From SpSt-539 sp964549445 (lineage in GTDB: Bacteria > Planctomycetota > Phycisphaerae > UBA1845 > UTPLA1): DNA of 64,000 bases. The notes below the pieces were generated by a model. That model was not told the DNA's origin. It saw only the letters and a list, made by a program, of their open reading frames with translations, and did no database searches. The position numbers were made by a program, and so were the translations under genes. The stretch covers positions 1 through 64,000 of the forward strand of contig CAZJVS010000021.1 of NCBI GenBank assembly GCA_964549445.1. Direction: 5' to 3'. Positions 48,399 to 57,817 of this stretch are shown here, in pieces (the stretch's first letter is position 1; each line of letters begins with the position of its first letter).

Positions 48399-50682
48399 GC
48401 GTGTTAACGAACACAGGGACATCCAAAGCGTCAATCATCTCGTCGCCATTCATGTCCAAGCCACAATGCACCGACTCGACAGCGGCCAGCCCCGTGACGA
48501 CTGTCGTGAACACTTGAATGTCATCTCCGTTAGCGAAGCCGTCTCCGTTACCGTCGCCGCTTGCGCTCGTTGAGACTCTGAGCACGGCCGGATCGCTGAG
48601 CACATTACTGCACCCATTCGAGACTCGAACTTGGTATGTACCGATATCGTCGGATGCGACTGGACCAAACTGGATTGACGGACCGGTGAAGCCTTCGAGG
48701 TCGTCTCCATTCTTGATCCATTGGTAACTGAGAGGAGCATCGCCAAACGAGGACACGCCAATCGACACCGCGGCGCCGGAGCAACTTGAAACACCAGTTG
48801 GCTGCTGTGCGATAAGCACGTTATGGCTCTCTAGCGCCCAGGTGTCTGTCAATCCACCGGACCCGACGGGACTGCCGCTGAACAGGATCATGCGGGTGCG
48901 CGACTCGTCAAATGCCATTGCATGCAGATCTCTGGCTACTGGCCCCGTTCCCGGACCAGGCGCCCAAGTTGAGCCGTCCCACTCCCATGTGTCATTCAAC
49001 TTGATGTTGCTCGTCTTTCCACCAAAAAGCACAACAACATTTCGCGACGAATCAAACGCCATCGCATGACTTATTCTCTTGGTTGGAGCACCACTCGCGC
49101 GAAGGTTCCAGTTCACGCCATCCCATTCCCAGGTTTCCGATGAATCACCCGTTGCCGCGTTGCCGCCGAACAAAACCGTTACCCCACGATGAGAATCAAA
49201 CGCCATGGCGTGGCTCAGTCGTGCCGACGGCCCGGTACTCGATCGGTGCAACCAACTGTTGCCGTCCCACTCCCACGTATTGCCATCCCGGACTCCCGTG
49301 TCGCCCCCAAATAGCACGGTCACATGACGCTTCGAATCATACGCCATCGCATGACGGTTTCGGCCCGGAATGCCGCTGTCCGTCCGAAACGCCCAGGCCG
49401 TGCCGTTCCACTCCCAGGTTTCGCTGTCTGTGAATGGGTAACCGCCGAACATAACGCAGACACCACGAGTCGAGTCGTACGCCATCGCCGCATACTCCCT
49501 CTTGAGCGGTCCAGTATGGGATGCGAGCGTCCAGAACTCCCCTGTCCATTCCCACGTCTCGTTGGTGTCGCCGAGCGGGCAATCGCCGCCAAACATCACG
49601 ACGCGGTGCCTGGCCGAATCGTACGCCATGGTGTGTTTCATACGTCGTATTGGCCGCGCGTCGCATGCTTTGCGCCATGTGGTTCCGTTCCACGCCCACG
49701 TCTCGCCATTCGTAAAAACATCGAACTCAATTCGATCCCGTCCCCCAAAGACGATGCATTCATTTCGAAAACTGTCGTAGCTCATCGTATGCGAAGTTCG
49801 CGGCCAGGGTCCGTCAGCCGGCACGTGTGTCCAGTCAGTACCGTCCCATTCCCAGACCTCATCAGTCCACTGCCCGAGTGCCACTTTCAGTCCACCGAAC
49901 AGCACGATTCGATTCCGACTGCTGTCGAATGCCATCGCATGATCACGGCGGCCATCTGGAATTGATGCGGGGCGGAGAGCCCAGCTCAATCCGTCCCATT
50001 CCCATGTTTCCGTGCTTCCCTCAGTCCCTCCAAAGAGTACGCACACTTGACGCGAATCATCGAACGCCATTGCTGCCTTGTACCGCGGTGCCGGACCGGT
50101 GGCTGCCACAAGAGTCCACGATGTTCCGTCAAACGCCCATGTTGACTGCAGCGGGCCTGAGGCGCCAAGTCCGCCGAACAAGAGCGTGACATTTCGAGCT
50201 GAATCAAACGCCATGCAGGCACTATCACGCCCCGCAGGGCCTGACTGCGTAACGAGAGTCCACGAGGTTCCATCCCAAGTCCATGTATCGGCATTACTTA
50301 CGGCGTTTAGGATGCCGCCGAAGAGTACGGTCTTTCCCAGATGCGCATCGTAGCACATACTCGACCGCACTCTTCCGACTGGACCGCTTGTAGATCGCAA
50401 AGTCCAAGTGGACCCGTCCCACTCCCATGTACCCCCACCGGTGAACAGCACTACGACGCCGCGCGCCGTGTCAAACGCGGTCGTGAAGTCGTAACCTGGA
50501 TCGGGGAGCGCGCTCGGAGTGTGATTGACCCATTGCGGCAGGCATGATTGGCCCACCACGTCGCGCCCCGCCGACGAAAGTCCAACGACGACTGTCAGAC
50601 ACAAAGTCGCACTTCGGGCGCGGCCCAACCGTTTCAGTCTAGCGGTCGCGATCAATCCGTCCGTCGTCTCGGGCCTGCACAT
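48385..50682 (-). CDS. exported kelch-like repeat protein with Ig-like and dockerin-like C-terminus
   Basis: A 765 aa exported protein. After a signal region (about 20-44) it has about twelve kelch-like repeats of roughly 45-50 residues, each of the form AMAFDSxRxxxVLFGG then TWEWDGxxW, expected to form beta-propeller blades (about 60-630). An immunoglobulin-like segment follows (about 645-700: SYQWIKNGDDLEG, YQVRVSNGCSNV). The last 60 residues are dockerin-like calcium repeats (GDGNGDGFANGDDIQVF and LDMNGDEMIDALDVPVF). ATG at 50682 follows GGAGG at 10 nt. A surface-binding role is inferred. Confidence 0.8.
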   Translation of the reverse strand: MCRPETTDGLIATARLKRLGRARSATLCLTVVVGLSSAGRDVVGQSCLPQWVNHTPSALPDPGYDFTTAFDTARGVVVLFTGGGTWEWDGSTWTLRSTSGPVGRVRSSMCYDAHLGKTVLFGGILNAVSNADTWTWDGTSWTLVTQSGPAGRDSACMAFDSARNVTLLFGGLGASGPLQSTWAFDGTSWTLVAATGPAPRYKAAMAFDDSRQVCVLFGGTEGSTETWEWDGLSWALRPASIPDGRRDHAMAFDSSRNRIVLFGGLKVALGQWTDEVWEWDGTDWTHVPADGPWPRTSHTMSYDSFRNECIVFGGRDRIEFDVFTNGETWAWNGTTWRKACDARPIRRMKHTMAYDSARHRVVMFGGDCPLGDTNETWEWTGEFWTLASHTGPLKREYAAMAYDSTRGVCVMFGGYPFTDSETWEWNGTAWAFRTDSGIPGRNRHAMAYDSKRHVTVLFGGDTGVRDGNTWEWDGNSWLHRSSTGPSARLSHAMAFDSHRGVTVLFGGNAATGDSSETWEWDGVNWNLRASGAPTKRISHAMAFDSSRNVVVLFGGKTSNIKLNDTWEWDGSTWAPGPGTGPVARDLHAMAFDESRTRMILFSGSPVGSGGLTDTWALESHNVLIAQQPTGVSSCSGAAVSIGVSSFGDAPLSYQWIKNGDDLEGFTGPSIQFGPVASDDIGTYQVRVSNGCSNVLSDPAVLRVSTSASGDGNGDGFANGDDIQVFTTVVTGLAAVESVHCGLDMNGDEMIDALDVPVFVNTLISQ

Positions 50683-50721
50683 TGGAACCTAACCTCCACT
50701 TGGCTCGATGAGCGACACCAT

Positions 50722-52542
50722 CTATCGGGCGATGGTGACGAAGAGGAAGTTCTCGATGTCTACTCCGTTCACGAGTCCATCCTGATTCAAATCAGCGCTC
50801 CCGATGTCGCAACATCCATGCTCCGTTGAATACTGAGACTGATCGACCAGCGCCAGCGCAAGGGCGACAGCATCGCCCGGACCAATACCGCCATCGCAGT
50901 CAACGTCACCGACTGGTCCGGGACTCTGATCCGGACACGGGACAGTTGCGAGCATGAGAGCGCCGGATCCGTCTATGAATCCCATATGAAACGCGATCTG
51001 TCCGGAATCCGTCAACGCGGCCGAGCGCCCATCCTGTCCCCCAGAATTGGCCCTGAAGGAAAAGCTGCTCGGCGTCCGGACATTTCCCGGTCGGATCTGA
51101 ATGGCCGTTCCCGTTCTCGCAATGAGTCGTGCCACACCAGCGCGGTCTTCGAACCAGAGACAAACGTTGTTAGCAAGCGTCACACCAGGGCCGCGAATGT
51201 TGCAGGAATACGCGACTTGTCCGGCTCCGTTTGCCGCCTGCGCGGCAAAGGTGTCAAAGACAACATTGGTCGCGAATCCGGGCACGGCGTTGCCTTCCCG
51301 GGCAATAAGTCCAAGCGAGCCGCTACGAAAGCACCAAATTCCGTAGTCATTCCCGAAAGAAACACCACTTCCGCTAACGTTTGCAAATAGGACAACATCA
51401 CCTCGCGCATTGATTGTGGGTGGAGTATTGAAACTGAATCCAAAGACGACACCGGGCAACGTGCCGGGCGCCGGATCTCCGGCGCGTGCGATCGGTGCGA
51501 TCGTTCCAGGCTGCCCGGTCCAGATGCCGACTCCATTGTTGACGTCGATTCCAGCGCCGACCAGATACCCGATGAACGCCACCTCCCCGACGTCGTTGAT
51601 GTCCGGGGAATTGACGTTTCCGAAGCCTCCGAACGAGACTCCGAAAGGCATGCCTGGAGCCGGGTCGCCCTCACGCGCGATCAGTTGTAGATTTCCGGGG
51701 ACTCCCCACCAAATGCCGGTATCGTTTGACGAGTCGACGCCAGCGCCTGCGATTTGAGCCCGAAAGGCAACGACGCCGTTGCGATTCACGACCGCCGAAC
51801 CGATGTCGCTGAATCGCGCATCGGATCCCGCACCCGGTGCCGGATCTCCGGTCCGTGCCGCGAGCGCCAGGCTGCCGGCCTGCCCGCTCCAAAGCCCCAG
51901 ATCGTTGACCCACGGCACGACGCCGGGGCCGGTTATTAGCGCCGTCAACACAATGTGATTATTCGATCCCATCGCAAATCGGGAAAACGAATCACTGGCG
52001 CTCGGGTTAGAGAAGACGACGCCCGGCGCTGCTCCGGGAGCCGACTCGCCCTCGCGAATCACAAGCTCTACGCCGCCGGGTGATGCAAGCCAGAATCCAG
52101 AGTTATTCGACTGCGTAACGTTTCCTGCCAGATAGGAACAAAAGTAGATCTTGTCAGAAGCGCTCGCGGATGTCGCGTCGAATCCGGTTCCACTGGTACT
52201 CGAATAGAATACTCCGGATGCAAGTCCCGCCGCTTGATTTCCTTCGCGCGCGACGTTGATGAGAGTGCCCGGTGTTCCCTTCCAAATCCCATCTGCATTC
52301 GACGAAATGATGCCTTCTCCGCCAAGTTCGGCAACAAAGACGATAACTCCATCATTATTGATCGATGGAGTGTAGAAGTAGCGGAAGTACTGCCCCGGCT
52401 GCGCGCCCGGAGCGGGGTCGAGATACGCCGCAATCGCTTGGTACGTGACTGGAGCGGCATCCACACCGGAGTGAACGCTCGTCCCCAGAACAACAAATGC
52501 GAGGCCGGTGATGAGTCCAGAACAGCGAAGCCCATCAAGCAT
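50722..52542 (-). CDS. exported 'REGDPAPG'-repeat protein with dockerin-like C-terminus
   Basis: A 606 aa exported protein with signal peptide (1-29). It contains seven or eight repeats of about 60-65 residues, each with a core like LIAREGDPAPGxxxGVxF followed by NxxGxVxFxAxxxG, a type common in planctomycete exported proteins of unknown role (DUF7453-like). The C-terminus has two dockerin-like repeats (GDVDCDGGIGPGDAVAL and DLNQDGLVNGVDIENF). ATG at 52542 follows GAGGAGG. It is on the same strand as the kelch protein; 39 nt separate its stop from that gene's start. Confidence 0.78.
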   Translation of the reverse strand: MLDGLRCSGLITGLAFVVLGTSVHSGVDAAPVTYQAIAAYLDPAPGAQPGQYFRYFYTPSINNDGVIVFVAELGGEGIISSNADGIWKGTPGTLINVAREGNQAAGLASGVFYSSTSGTGFDATSASASDKIYFCSYLAGNVTQSNNSGFWLASPGGVELVIREGESAPGAAPGVVFSNPSASDSFSRFAMGSNNHIVLTALITGPGVVPWVNDLGLWSGQAGSLALAARTGDPAPGAGSDARFSDIGSAVVNRNGVVAFRAQIAGAGVDSSNDTGIWWGVPGNLQLIAREGDPAPGMPFGVSFGGFGNVNSPDINDVGEVAFIGYLVGAGIDVNNGVGIWTGQPGTIAPIARAGDPAPGTLPGVVFGFSFNTPPTINARGDVVLFANVSGSGVSFGNDYGIWCFRSGSLGLIAREGNAVPGFATNVVFDTFAAQAANGAGQVAYSCNIRGPGVTLANNVCLWFEDRAGVARLIARTGTAIQIRPGNVRTPSSFSFRANSGGQDGRSAALTDSGQIAFHMGFIDGSGALMLATVPCPDQSPGPVGDVDCDGGIGPGDAVALALALVDQSQYSTEHGCCDIGSADLNQDGLVNGVDIENFLFVTIAR

Positions 52543-53000
52543 CGGTGCCTCCTCGTGGGCGGCGCTTAGGTGGCCCTTGAATGGCGATGTCACCCCAGAC
52601 AAAGCCAACCGATGGATTTTGCGCGAGTGCATGTGTGTTTCGCAGCGGCTTGTCGTTGAATTTCGACTGTTGGCCGCTGCTCTGATTCTAACCGTTCGAG
52701 CCGCGAACGCAAAGGTACGGAATTCGGGCTTGATCCGGATTCACGGTCGTCCGGATTCATATCTCTGAGAAGTCCCCCGCCCGGACGCTCTGACTCTCGA
52801 AAGATGAACAGCCCTCGACAAATCACTTCTGCTTCGACTTGACCCTTGAGTTTTACGTCCTAACATAATACGAACACTGGGGAGGCCACCGTCTCGCGCG
52901 TCGTCGCTTCGGACAAGCACCGCCGCGAAGCCCCCGGAGACTCTCCGCGCCGACCCAATGCGCCCGGGAAAACCTGTATTGCGATAAGATATGTCAGACT

Positions 53001-53030
53001 CTCTATCGTCTGCTATCGTCTTCTATCGTC
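53001..53030 (+). repeat. three tandem 10-mers ending in poly-A
   Basis: CTCTATCGTC, TGCTATCGTC and TTCTATCGTC follow one another, with the common core CTATCGTC, then seven A. The 10-nt period equals about one DNA turn. Confidence 0.8.
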
Positions 53031-53110
53031 AAAAAAAGAGGTCGCGCGCCGCAGGCCCGCGAACGCACGACAGTGAACCGATGACTCAAAGCCGACCGCC
53101 ACGACCCGCG

Positions 53111-53140
53111 TCCCATCAAATCCCGTCTAATCCCGTCAAA
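53111..53140 (+). repeat. three tandem 10-mers ending in poly-A
   Basis: TCCCATCAAA, TCCCGTCTAA and TCCCGTCAAA in tandem, followed by further A residues. Same unit length, number and A-tract end as the array at 53001. Confidence 0.8.
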
Positions 53141-53323
53141 AAAGAAGGGGGGTGGTCCGAATGAGCCCGAATCCACCCGCCGCCAAGTCCGAGCCGCGCC
53201 CTGCCCTTGACGCGCCGAGCGGCGCTGCCGCTCTCGAACGCGGAGCGTTCCCGGCGTGTCAAAGGCCCGCCCTCGCGCTCGAACTCCAAGCCCCATGCGG
53301 CCCTCAGGCCGCCTACTGCCTGA

Positions 53324-53358
53324 AATCCGCAATCCCCAATCCACAATCCGCAATCCGG
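53324..53358 (+). repeat. five tandem 7-mers AATCCNC
   Basis: AATCCGC, AATCCCC, AATCCAC, AATCCGC and AATCCGG in tandem. This style of degenerate 'AATCC' repeat is often seen between planctomycete genes and creates false open frames. Confidence 0.85.
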
Positions 53359-53484
53359 TTCCCAGTCCCAATAACTCACCTCCAGCGCTTCACACACCCC
53401 GACTGGCCGCCATCCCGCTTCACTCTTCGCTCCAGCCGGCATACGATCTTTCACGCGGCCTCACGAGCCGTCGGGGGAAGAGCA

Positions 53485-54276
53485 ATGAAGCGAGCAATCT
53501 GGTTCGGCGCGATGCTGATGGGTGTCGTGCTCATGATCGCGGTCGTCGGCTGCCATCATCCCACTTCCTGGGAGTTCTCAGGCCCGCGCGTCTTCCTCAT
53601 CCGCGGCACACCCGCCGAGAGCAGTGACGGCCTCTACTGGCTCGAAGGCGAACTCCACCAGCACGAAATCAACGCCACCGTCGTCGGCCCGGATGACTGG
53701 CTCCAGGTCGTCAACGACATCGACGCCGCCCCGGCCGAAGACGCCATCATCGTCGGCCACGGCCACGGCGGCTTCCTCGCGACACAAGTCGCCCGCCACT
53801 ACGCCCAGGACCACAAGACCAAGTACATGAAGCGCGTCATCGTCATCGACGCCTTCAACAAGGACTGGCCCTACGCCGAAACGAACGCCAAGAACCCGAC
53901 GCCGATGCCCATCGGCCACAACGCCCAGCGCATCAACAACTACGTCCAGCATGCCGAAGACTCGTCGGTCAACGGCACGACCCTCGTCAGCACCCGCAAC
54001 AGCAACTACGCCGAGAAGCATCCCTATTACTGGTACGACAATTACTGGGGCGACTATCCCGTCGTCGGCCAGAACATGGCCACCGACGTCTCGGCCCTCC
54101 AGGTGACCCACACGACGATTGACAACAACCAGCAACTGCTAGAACGTATCTTGAAGCTGTGCCGGCGGTCGGCGCTGACGCCCTGTCACTACACGCCCGT
54201 GCGACATTACCCCTATGCCGCGCCCGACAAAGAACGACAGGAAGACACCCCGACCCGACAGGCCTCGGCCTACTGA
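53485..54276 (+). CDS. lipoprotein with alpha/beta-hydrolase-like features
   Basis: A 263 aa predicted lipoprotein (MIAVVGC). VFLIRGTPAESSDGLYWLEGEL, a buried AIIVGHGHGGFLATQVARHYA and KRVIVIDAFNKDWPYAE suggest an alpha/beta-hydrolase-like fold. The position of the nucleophile Ser in GxSxG is Gly (GHGHG), so it may not be catalytic. Other Tyr/Trp-rich motifs (YYWYDNYWGDYP) lie in the C-terminal half. ATG at 53485 follows GGGGAAG. Its 3' end overlaps the next gene by 62 nt. Confidence 0.6.
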   Translation: MKRAIWFGAMLMGVVLMIAVVGCHHPTSWEFSGPRVFLIRGTPAESSDGLYWLEGELHQHEINATVVGPDDWLQVVNDIDAAPAEDAIIVGHGHGGFLATQVARHYAQDHKTKYMKRVIVIDAFNKDWPYAETNAKNPTPMPIGHNAQRINNYVQHAEDSSVNGTTLVSTRNSNYAEKHPYYWYDNYWGDYPVVGQNMATDVSALQVTHTTIDNNQQLLERILKLCRRSALTPCHYTPVRHYPYAAPDKERQEDTPTRQASAY

Positions 54277-55981
54277 CGCCGCCCCGCGCGGCCCGAAAAA
54301 TTTCAAACTCGCCGTCGTCGCGCTGACTGCAATCGCACTCGGCGCGACGTTCTTTTCCGGCTGGTTGCTGTGGCGTGGACCGGTAGGTGACTTGGTGCGG
54401 CAGTATCGTCTATTGAAAAACCCGCCGTGGCGATCGAGCGATGACGCGCTACGCACAGCTCTGGCCGGCAATCCCGAGGCGGATCGGATGATGAGTGCGC
54501 TGAGCGCCCTGACGACGACTGAATTGGTTCTTTCGGGGCGCATCGAGGTCAGCCGGCTCCCACCCGATCTGAAATCGGCCCTTGCCGCCGATTGGAGCAA
54601 CCGCGTCACCCGCCTCTGCGCCGCAACGCTTGCCACGTCGCAAGCACGCGCCGCCGGCGGCGACTCGCTTCGGCAGGCCACGGCCTTCCAGCGAATCATG
54701 AACGACGGCCCAATCGACCTTTGCACCCTCTACCGCGACCAATGGTGGGAGGCATGGAGCGCCGCGCTGTCGAAGCTCAACATTGGCGCGACCGCCTACA
54801 AACCCGGTTTCCATGCGATGCTGACGCCGTCCGCGTCAATTACCGCAGCACCGATCGGCGCGCTTCCGCTACTTGCAGGCGCTATCATCGATCTTTCCAG
54901 ATTGCTCGATGCCTCTGGGAGGCGACCGGAGGGCTTGGGCCCTCGTGGCTACCTTGAGCAGGCGTTGCACGAAGTTGTGGATTCAGAGCTTTCGATCGCG
55001 AATCTGATGTTGTGCGCTGATTTGCTTGTCCGGACCACTGCGGCCGATCCCGGGCGAAAAGACGAAGTCCAGAAATTGGTAGTCTCCCGAGACGAATTCC
55101 GGTCGCTCGCGCATTGGTGGTGTTCAAACGCTCCTGACTGGCTCGATATCACCGGGGCCGCGACCGCGAATCCGCCTTACCTCGGCACATTAATCACTCC
55201 GTTCGCTCCTGCCGCTTTGGCTGCGTACTCGGTCGTTTGTGGGGCTTCCTTCTACTTCCTACTTGTCCTGATTGTTGAGCTCTTGCACCGTCGCTGGGCG
55301 GCGACCGCTCGCACGACGGAGGAAGGAGTTCCTGACACCGATTCGCGGCGATCACATCAATACGTGGCCGCAGTTTTCACCGGACTAGCTGCGAGCGCCG
55401 TCGGCGCCTTTGTTATCGCGATGCGCGTTTCTATCAGCTCCAAGTCCAACGATGTCTCAACGCTTATATGGATCGCGGCGATGATGATCGGTGGATTCGT
55501 CTGTGCTCGATGGATATCCGCGTCAAAACCCGCCGATCGAAGGGTTGGTGTGACAGTAGCTCTATTGATCGCGTGTATCGTTTGCGCGTCGATCGGAGCC
55601 CAACCACTAGCGCATATCGAGCGATGGCTGCGAATTCACACGGTCTTGGTGCTGTCGGGCTGCGCAATCGGATTGCTGGCGCTTACCTACTTTCTTGTCC
55701 GACGACGACGACTACGTCTTCGATGCGACTGTGTCGAGCTGGAACGCGCCTCGGTATTACGCTCTGGATTCGTGGTCTTGGGCGCCGCCGCCGTATCGCT
55801 CGGCCTAGCCTCGTTTGCTTCAGCCGTTCGAAATGACGATTGGGTAAGACTATCTTTTAAGAATGAAATCAATTGGGCCGTTAGTAGCGGATCGTTCAAG
55901 GCAATAGACCTTTTCGGCACACAACCAGAAAGCGCGCGAGGCAGTTCAAGTCCGACCAGTTCGGCACCCGCGAAGCTATAA
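54215..55981 (+). CDS. multi-pass membrane protein of unknown function
   Basis: A 588 aa protein with a basic, Pro-rich N-terminus (1-30), a TM helix (about 31-52), a large extracytoplasmic region (55-330), and about six TM helices from 335 onward, including YSVVCGASFYFLLVLIVELL and VLSGCAIGLLALTYFLV. It ends in a short Ser/Pro-rich tail. Not recognised. Its start overlaps the preceding gene by 62 nt. Base composition is slightly more AT-rich than neighbours. Confidence 0.6.
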   Translation: MPRPTKNDRKTPRPDRPRPTDAAPRGPKNFKLAVVALTAIALGATFFSGWLLWRGPVGDLVRQYRLLKNPPWRSSDDALRTALAGNPEADRMMSALSALTTTELVLSGRIEVSRLPPDLKSALAADWSNRVTRLCAATLATSQARAAGGDSLRQATAFQRIMNDGPIDLCTLYRDQWWEAWSAALSKLNIGATAYKPGFHAMLTPSASITAAPIGALPLLAGAIIDLSRLLDASGRRPEGLGPRGYLEQALHEVVDSELSIANLMLCADLLVRTTAADPGRKDEVQKLVVSRDEFRSLAHWWCSNAPDWLDITGAATANPPYLGTLITPFAPAALAAYSVVCGASFYFLLVLIVELLHRRWAATARTTEEGVPDTDSRRSHQYVAAVFTGLAASAVGAFVIAMRVSISSKSNDVSTLIWIAAMMIGGFVCARWISASKPADRRVGVTVALLIACIVCASIGAQPLAHIERWLRIHTVLVLSGCAIGLLALTYFLVRRRRLRLRCDCVELERASVLRSGFVVLGAAAVSLGLASFASAVRNDDWVRLSFKNEINWAVSSGSFKAIDLFGTQPESARGSSSPTSSAPAKL

Positions 55982-55990
55982 TCGCCGCCC

Positions 55991-57232
55991 ATGGATGCCT
56001 GGATCCTCGGCGTCGGAACCGAACTCGCACTCGGCCAGACCGTCGACACCAACTCCGCCTGGATCGCCCAGCGTCTCGCCGAAGCCGGCATCGCGACGCA
56101 GCGGCACATCACCGTCGCCGACGAAGTCGAGCCGATCCGCGACGAACTCGCCCGCGCCGCCGCGGCCGCCGACATCGTCATCGTCACCGGCGGCCTCGGA
56201 CCGACCGTCGACGACCTCACCCGCGACGCACTCGCCGCCGCCATGGGTGTCGAACTTAAGCTCCACCATCATTCCCTCGAACGCATCCGCGACTTCTTCG
56301 CCCGCCGCAACATCGAAATGCCCGAGCCGAATCGCGTCCAGGCCATGATCCCCGTCGGCGCGACCGCGATCGACAACGCCACCGGCACCGCCCCCGGCAT
56401 CCGCTGCAAGCTCGCCCGAGCCGACATCTTCATCCTGCCCGGCGTCCCGAGCGAAATGAAAGCCATGTTCGCCGCCGACGTCTGGCCCGCCCTCGTCGGC
56501 CGCGGCGGCGGCGGCGTCATCCTCCAGACCGTCCTGCGAACCTACGGCTCTCCCGAGTCCGAGCTTGGCGCGAAGATCGCCGACCTCATGGCCCGCGGCC
56601 GCAACCCCAACGTCGGCACGACCGCATCCGATGCCGTCATCGGCGTCCGCATTAACGCCACCGGCCACGACGAGCCTACTGCTCGCCGCCTGATGGAGCA
56701 GGACGCCGCCGACGTCCGCCGCCGCCTCGGCCGCATCGTCTTCGGCGAGGGCGACGTCACGCTGCAGGAAGCCGTCGCCGAACTGCTGTTCAAGTCGCAT
56801 CGCACCGTCGCCACCGCCGAATCCTGCACCGGCGGCCTCGTCGCCAAGCGACTCACCGACATCTCCGGCAGCAGCAAGTATTTCCTCGAAGGCGTCGTGA
56901 CTTACTCCAACCCGGCGAAGCATAGACTGCTCGGCGTGCCGACAGAGCTTCTCGACCGCCACGGCGCAGTCAGCCGCGAAGTCTGCGAATCGATGGCCTC
57001 CGGCTGCCGCCGCATCAGCAACGCCGACTACGCCGTCTCCGTCACCGGCGTTGCCGGTCCAACGGGTGGCACCGCCGACAAGCCCGTCGGCCTCGTCTAC
57101 GTCGGCTTGGCCTCGGCGAAGGGCTGCGATGTGCACGAGCTGCGCCTCGGCGACCACCTGACCCGCGAGCAAATCCGCGACCGTACCGCCAAGGCCGCCC
57201 TCAACATGCTGCGACTGGCGTTGATGGCTTAG
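55991..57232 (+). CDS. cinA: CinA-family protein (NMN deamidase)
   Basis: A 413 aa two-domain protein. N-terminal molybdopterin-binding-like domain (1-170): ILGVGTELALGQTVDTNSAWIAQRL, VIVTGGLGPTVDDLTRDALA. C-terminal nicotinamide-nucleotide amidase domain (about 255-410): ATAESCTGGLVAKRLTDISGSS with the catalytic Ser, VSVTGVAGPTGGTADKPVGLVYVGL. It is predicted to deamidate NMN and to participate in pyridine nucleotide repair. It lies 9 nt after the membrane protein stop. Confidence 0.92.
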   Translation: MDAWILGVGTELALGQTVDTNSAWIAQRLAEAGIATQRHITVADEVEPIRDELARAAAAADIVIVTGGLGPTVDDLTRDALAAAMGVELKLHHHSLERIRDFFARRNIEMPEPNRVQAMIPVGATAIDNATGTAPGIRCKLARADIFILPGVPSEMKAMFAADVWPALVGRGGGGVILQTVLRTYGSPESELGAKIADLMARGRNPNVGTTASDAVIGVRINATGHDEPTARRLMEQDAADVRRRLGRIVFGEGDVTLQEAVAELLFKSHRTVATAESCTGGLVAKRLTDISGSSKYFLEGVVTYSNPAKHRLLGVPTELLDRHGAVSREVCESMASGCRRISNADYAVSVTGVAGPTGGTADKPVGLVYVGLASAKGCDVHELRLGDHLTREQIRDRTAKAALNMLRLALMA

Positions 57233-57280
57233 ATGGTTTCTTGAGAGCAGCGAACAGGACCGCTAGAGTCAGGCCGAACC

Positions 57281-57817
57281 ATGAGCGAGTTCAGCAAGAA
57301 CATCTGGGCCCCGTGGCGGATGGAATACATCCGCGAACTCGCCCGCCCCGAGGGCGGTTGCTTCCTCTGCGACTACTGGAAGTCGCCCGCCGAGGACGCC
57401 GCGAACCACGTCCTCTGGCGAACCCCGCGCTCGCTGGTCTGCTTCAACCGCTACCCCTACACCAACGGCCACTTGCTGATCGCGGTCGGCACCCACAAGG
57501 CCGGCTTGCTCGAACTCGACGACGCCGAGAAGCTCGAACTGATGCAGCTCACCGCCGACGCCCAAGCCGTCCTGACGCGGACGCTTGAGCCGCACGGCTT
57601 CAACATCGGAATCAACCTCGGCCGCTGCGCCGGCGCAGGCCTGCCCGATCATCTTCATCTGCACATCGTCCCCCGCTGGGGCGGCGACACAAACTTCATG
57701 AGCGTCTGCTCCGACGTCCGTGTCATCATGCAGTCGATCGACACGCTCTTCGGCCAGCTCAAGAAGCTCTCGAACGAACTTGGCCTCCCTCACTCGACTC
57801 CCGTTCGATCCCCATGA
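57281..57817 (+). CDS. HIT family hydrolase / AP4A phosphorylase-like
   Basis: A 178 aa histidine triad protein acting on nucleoside phosphates. CFLCDYW starts a four-ligand zinc site typical of the bacterial AP4A branch, YPYTNGHLLIAVGTHK is the family core, and the triad is HLHLHIVPRW. It overlaps the downstream dGTPase-like gene by 4 nt (ATGA), so the two are coupled. Confidence 0.88.
   Translation: MSEFSKNIWAPWRMEYIRELARPEGGCFLCDYWKSPAEDAANHVLWRTPRSLVCFNRYPYTNGHLLIAVGTHKAGLLELDDAEKLELMQLTADAQAVLTRTLEPHGFNIGINLGRCAGAGLPDHLHLHIVPRWGGDTNFMSVCSDVRVIMQSIDTLFGQLKKLSNELGLPHSTPVRSP

Larger units (their letters stand above)
52543..53484. other. gene-free region with short tandem repeats
   Basis: About 940 nt with no credible gene; frames on both strands here translate repeats or low-complexity sequence. 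It contains three separate short tandem arrays (53001-53030, 53111-53140, 53324-53358). Promoters of the genes on both sides must lie here, but none is clear. Confidence 0.6.

Noticed and set aside
53001..53140. Possible CRISPR array
   Set aside because: Units are only 10 nt, directly adjacent, with no unique spacers and no cas genes nearby.
53116..53454. Minus-strand frame that translates as repeated 'DCGLWIGDCGF'-like sequence
   Set aside because: It is a direct translation of the AATCC-type tandem repeat; such frames recur wherever the repeat does and are not genes.
53485..54276. Active serine esterase
   Set aside because: The apparent nucleophile elbow GHGHGG has no serine at the expected position, so catalytic activity is not claimed.
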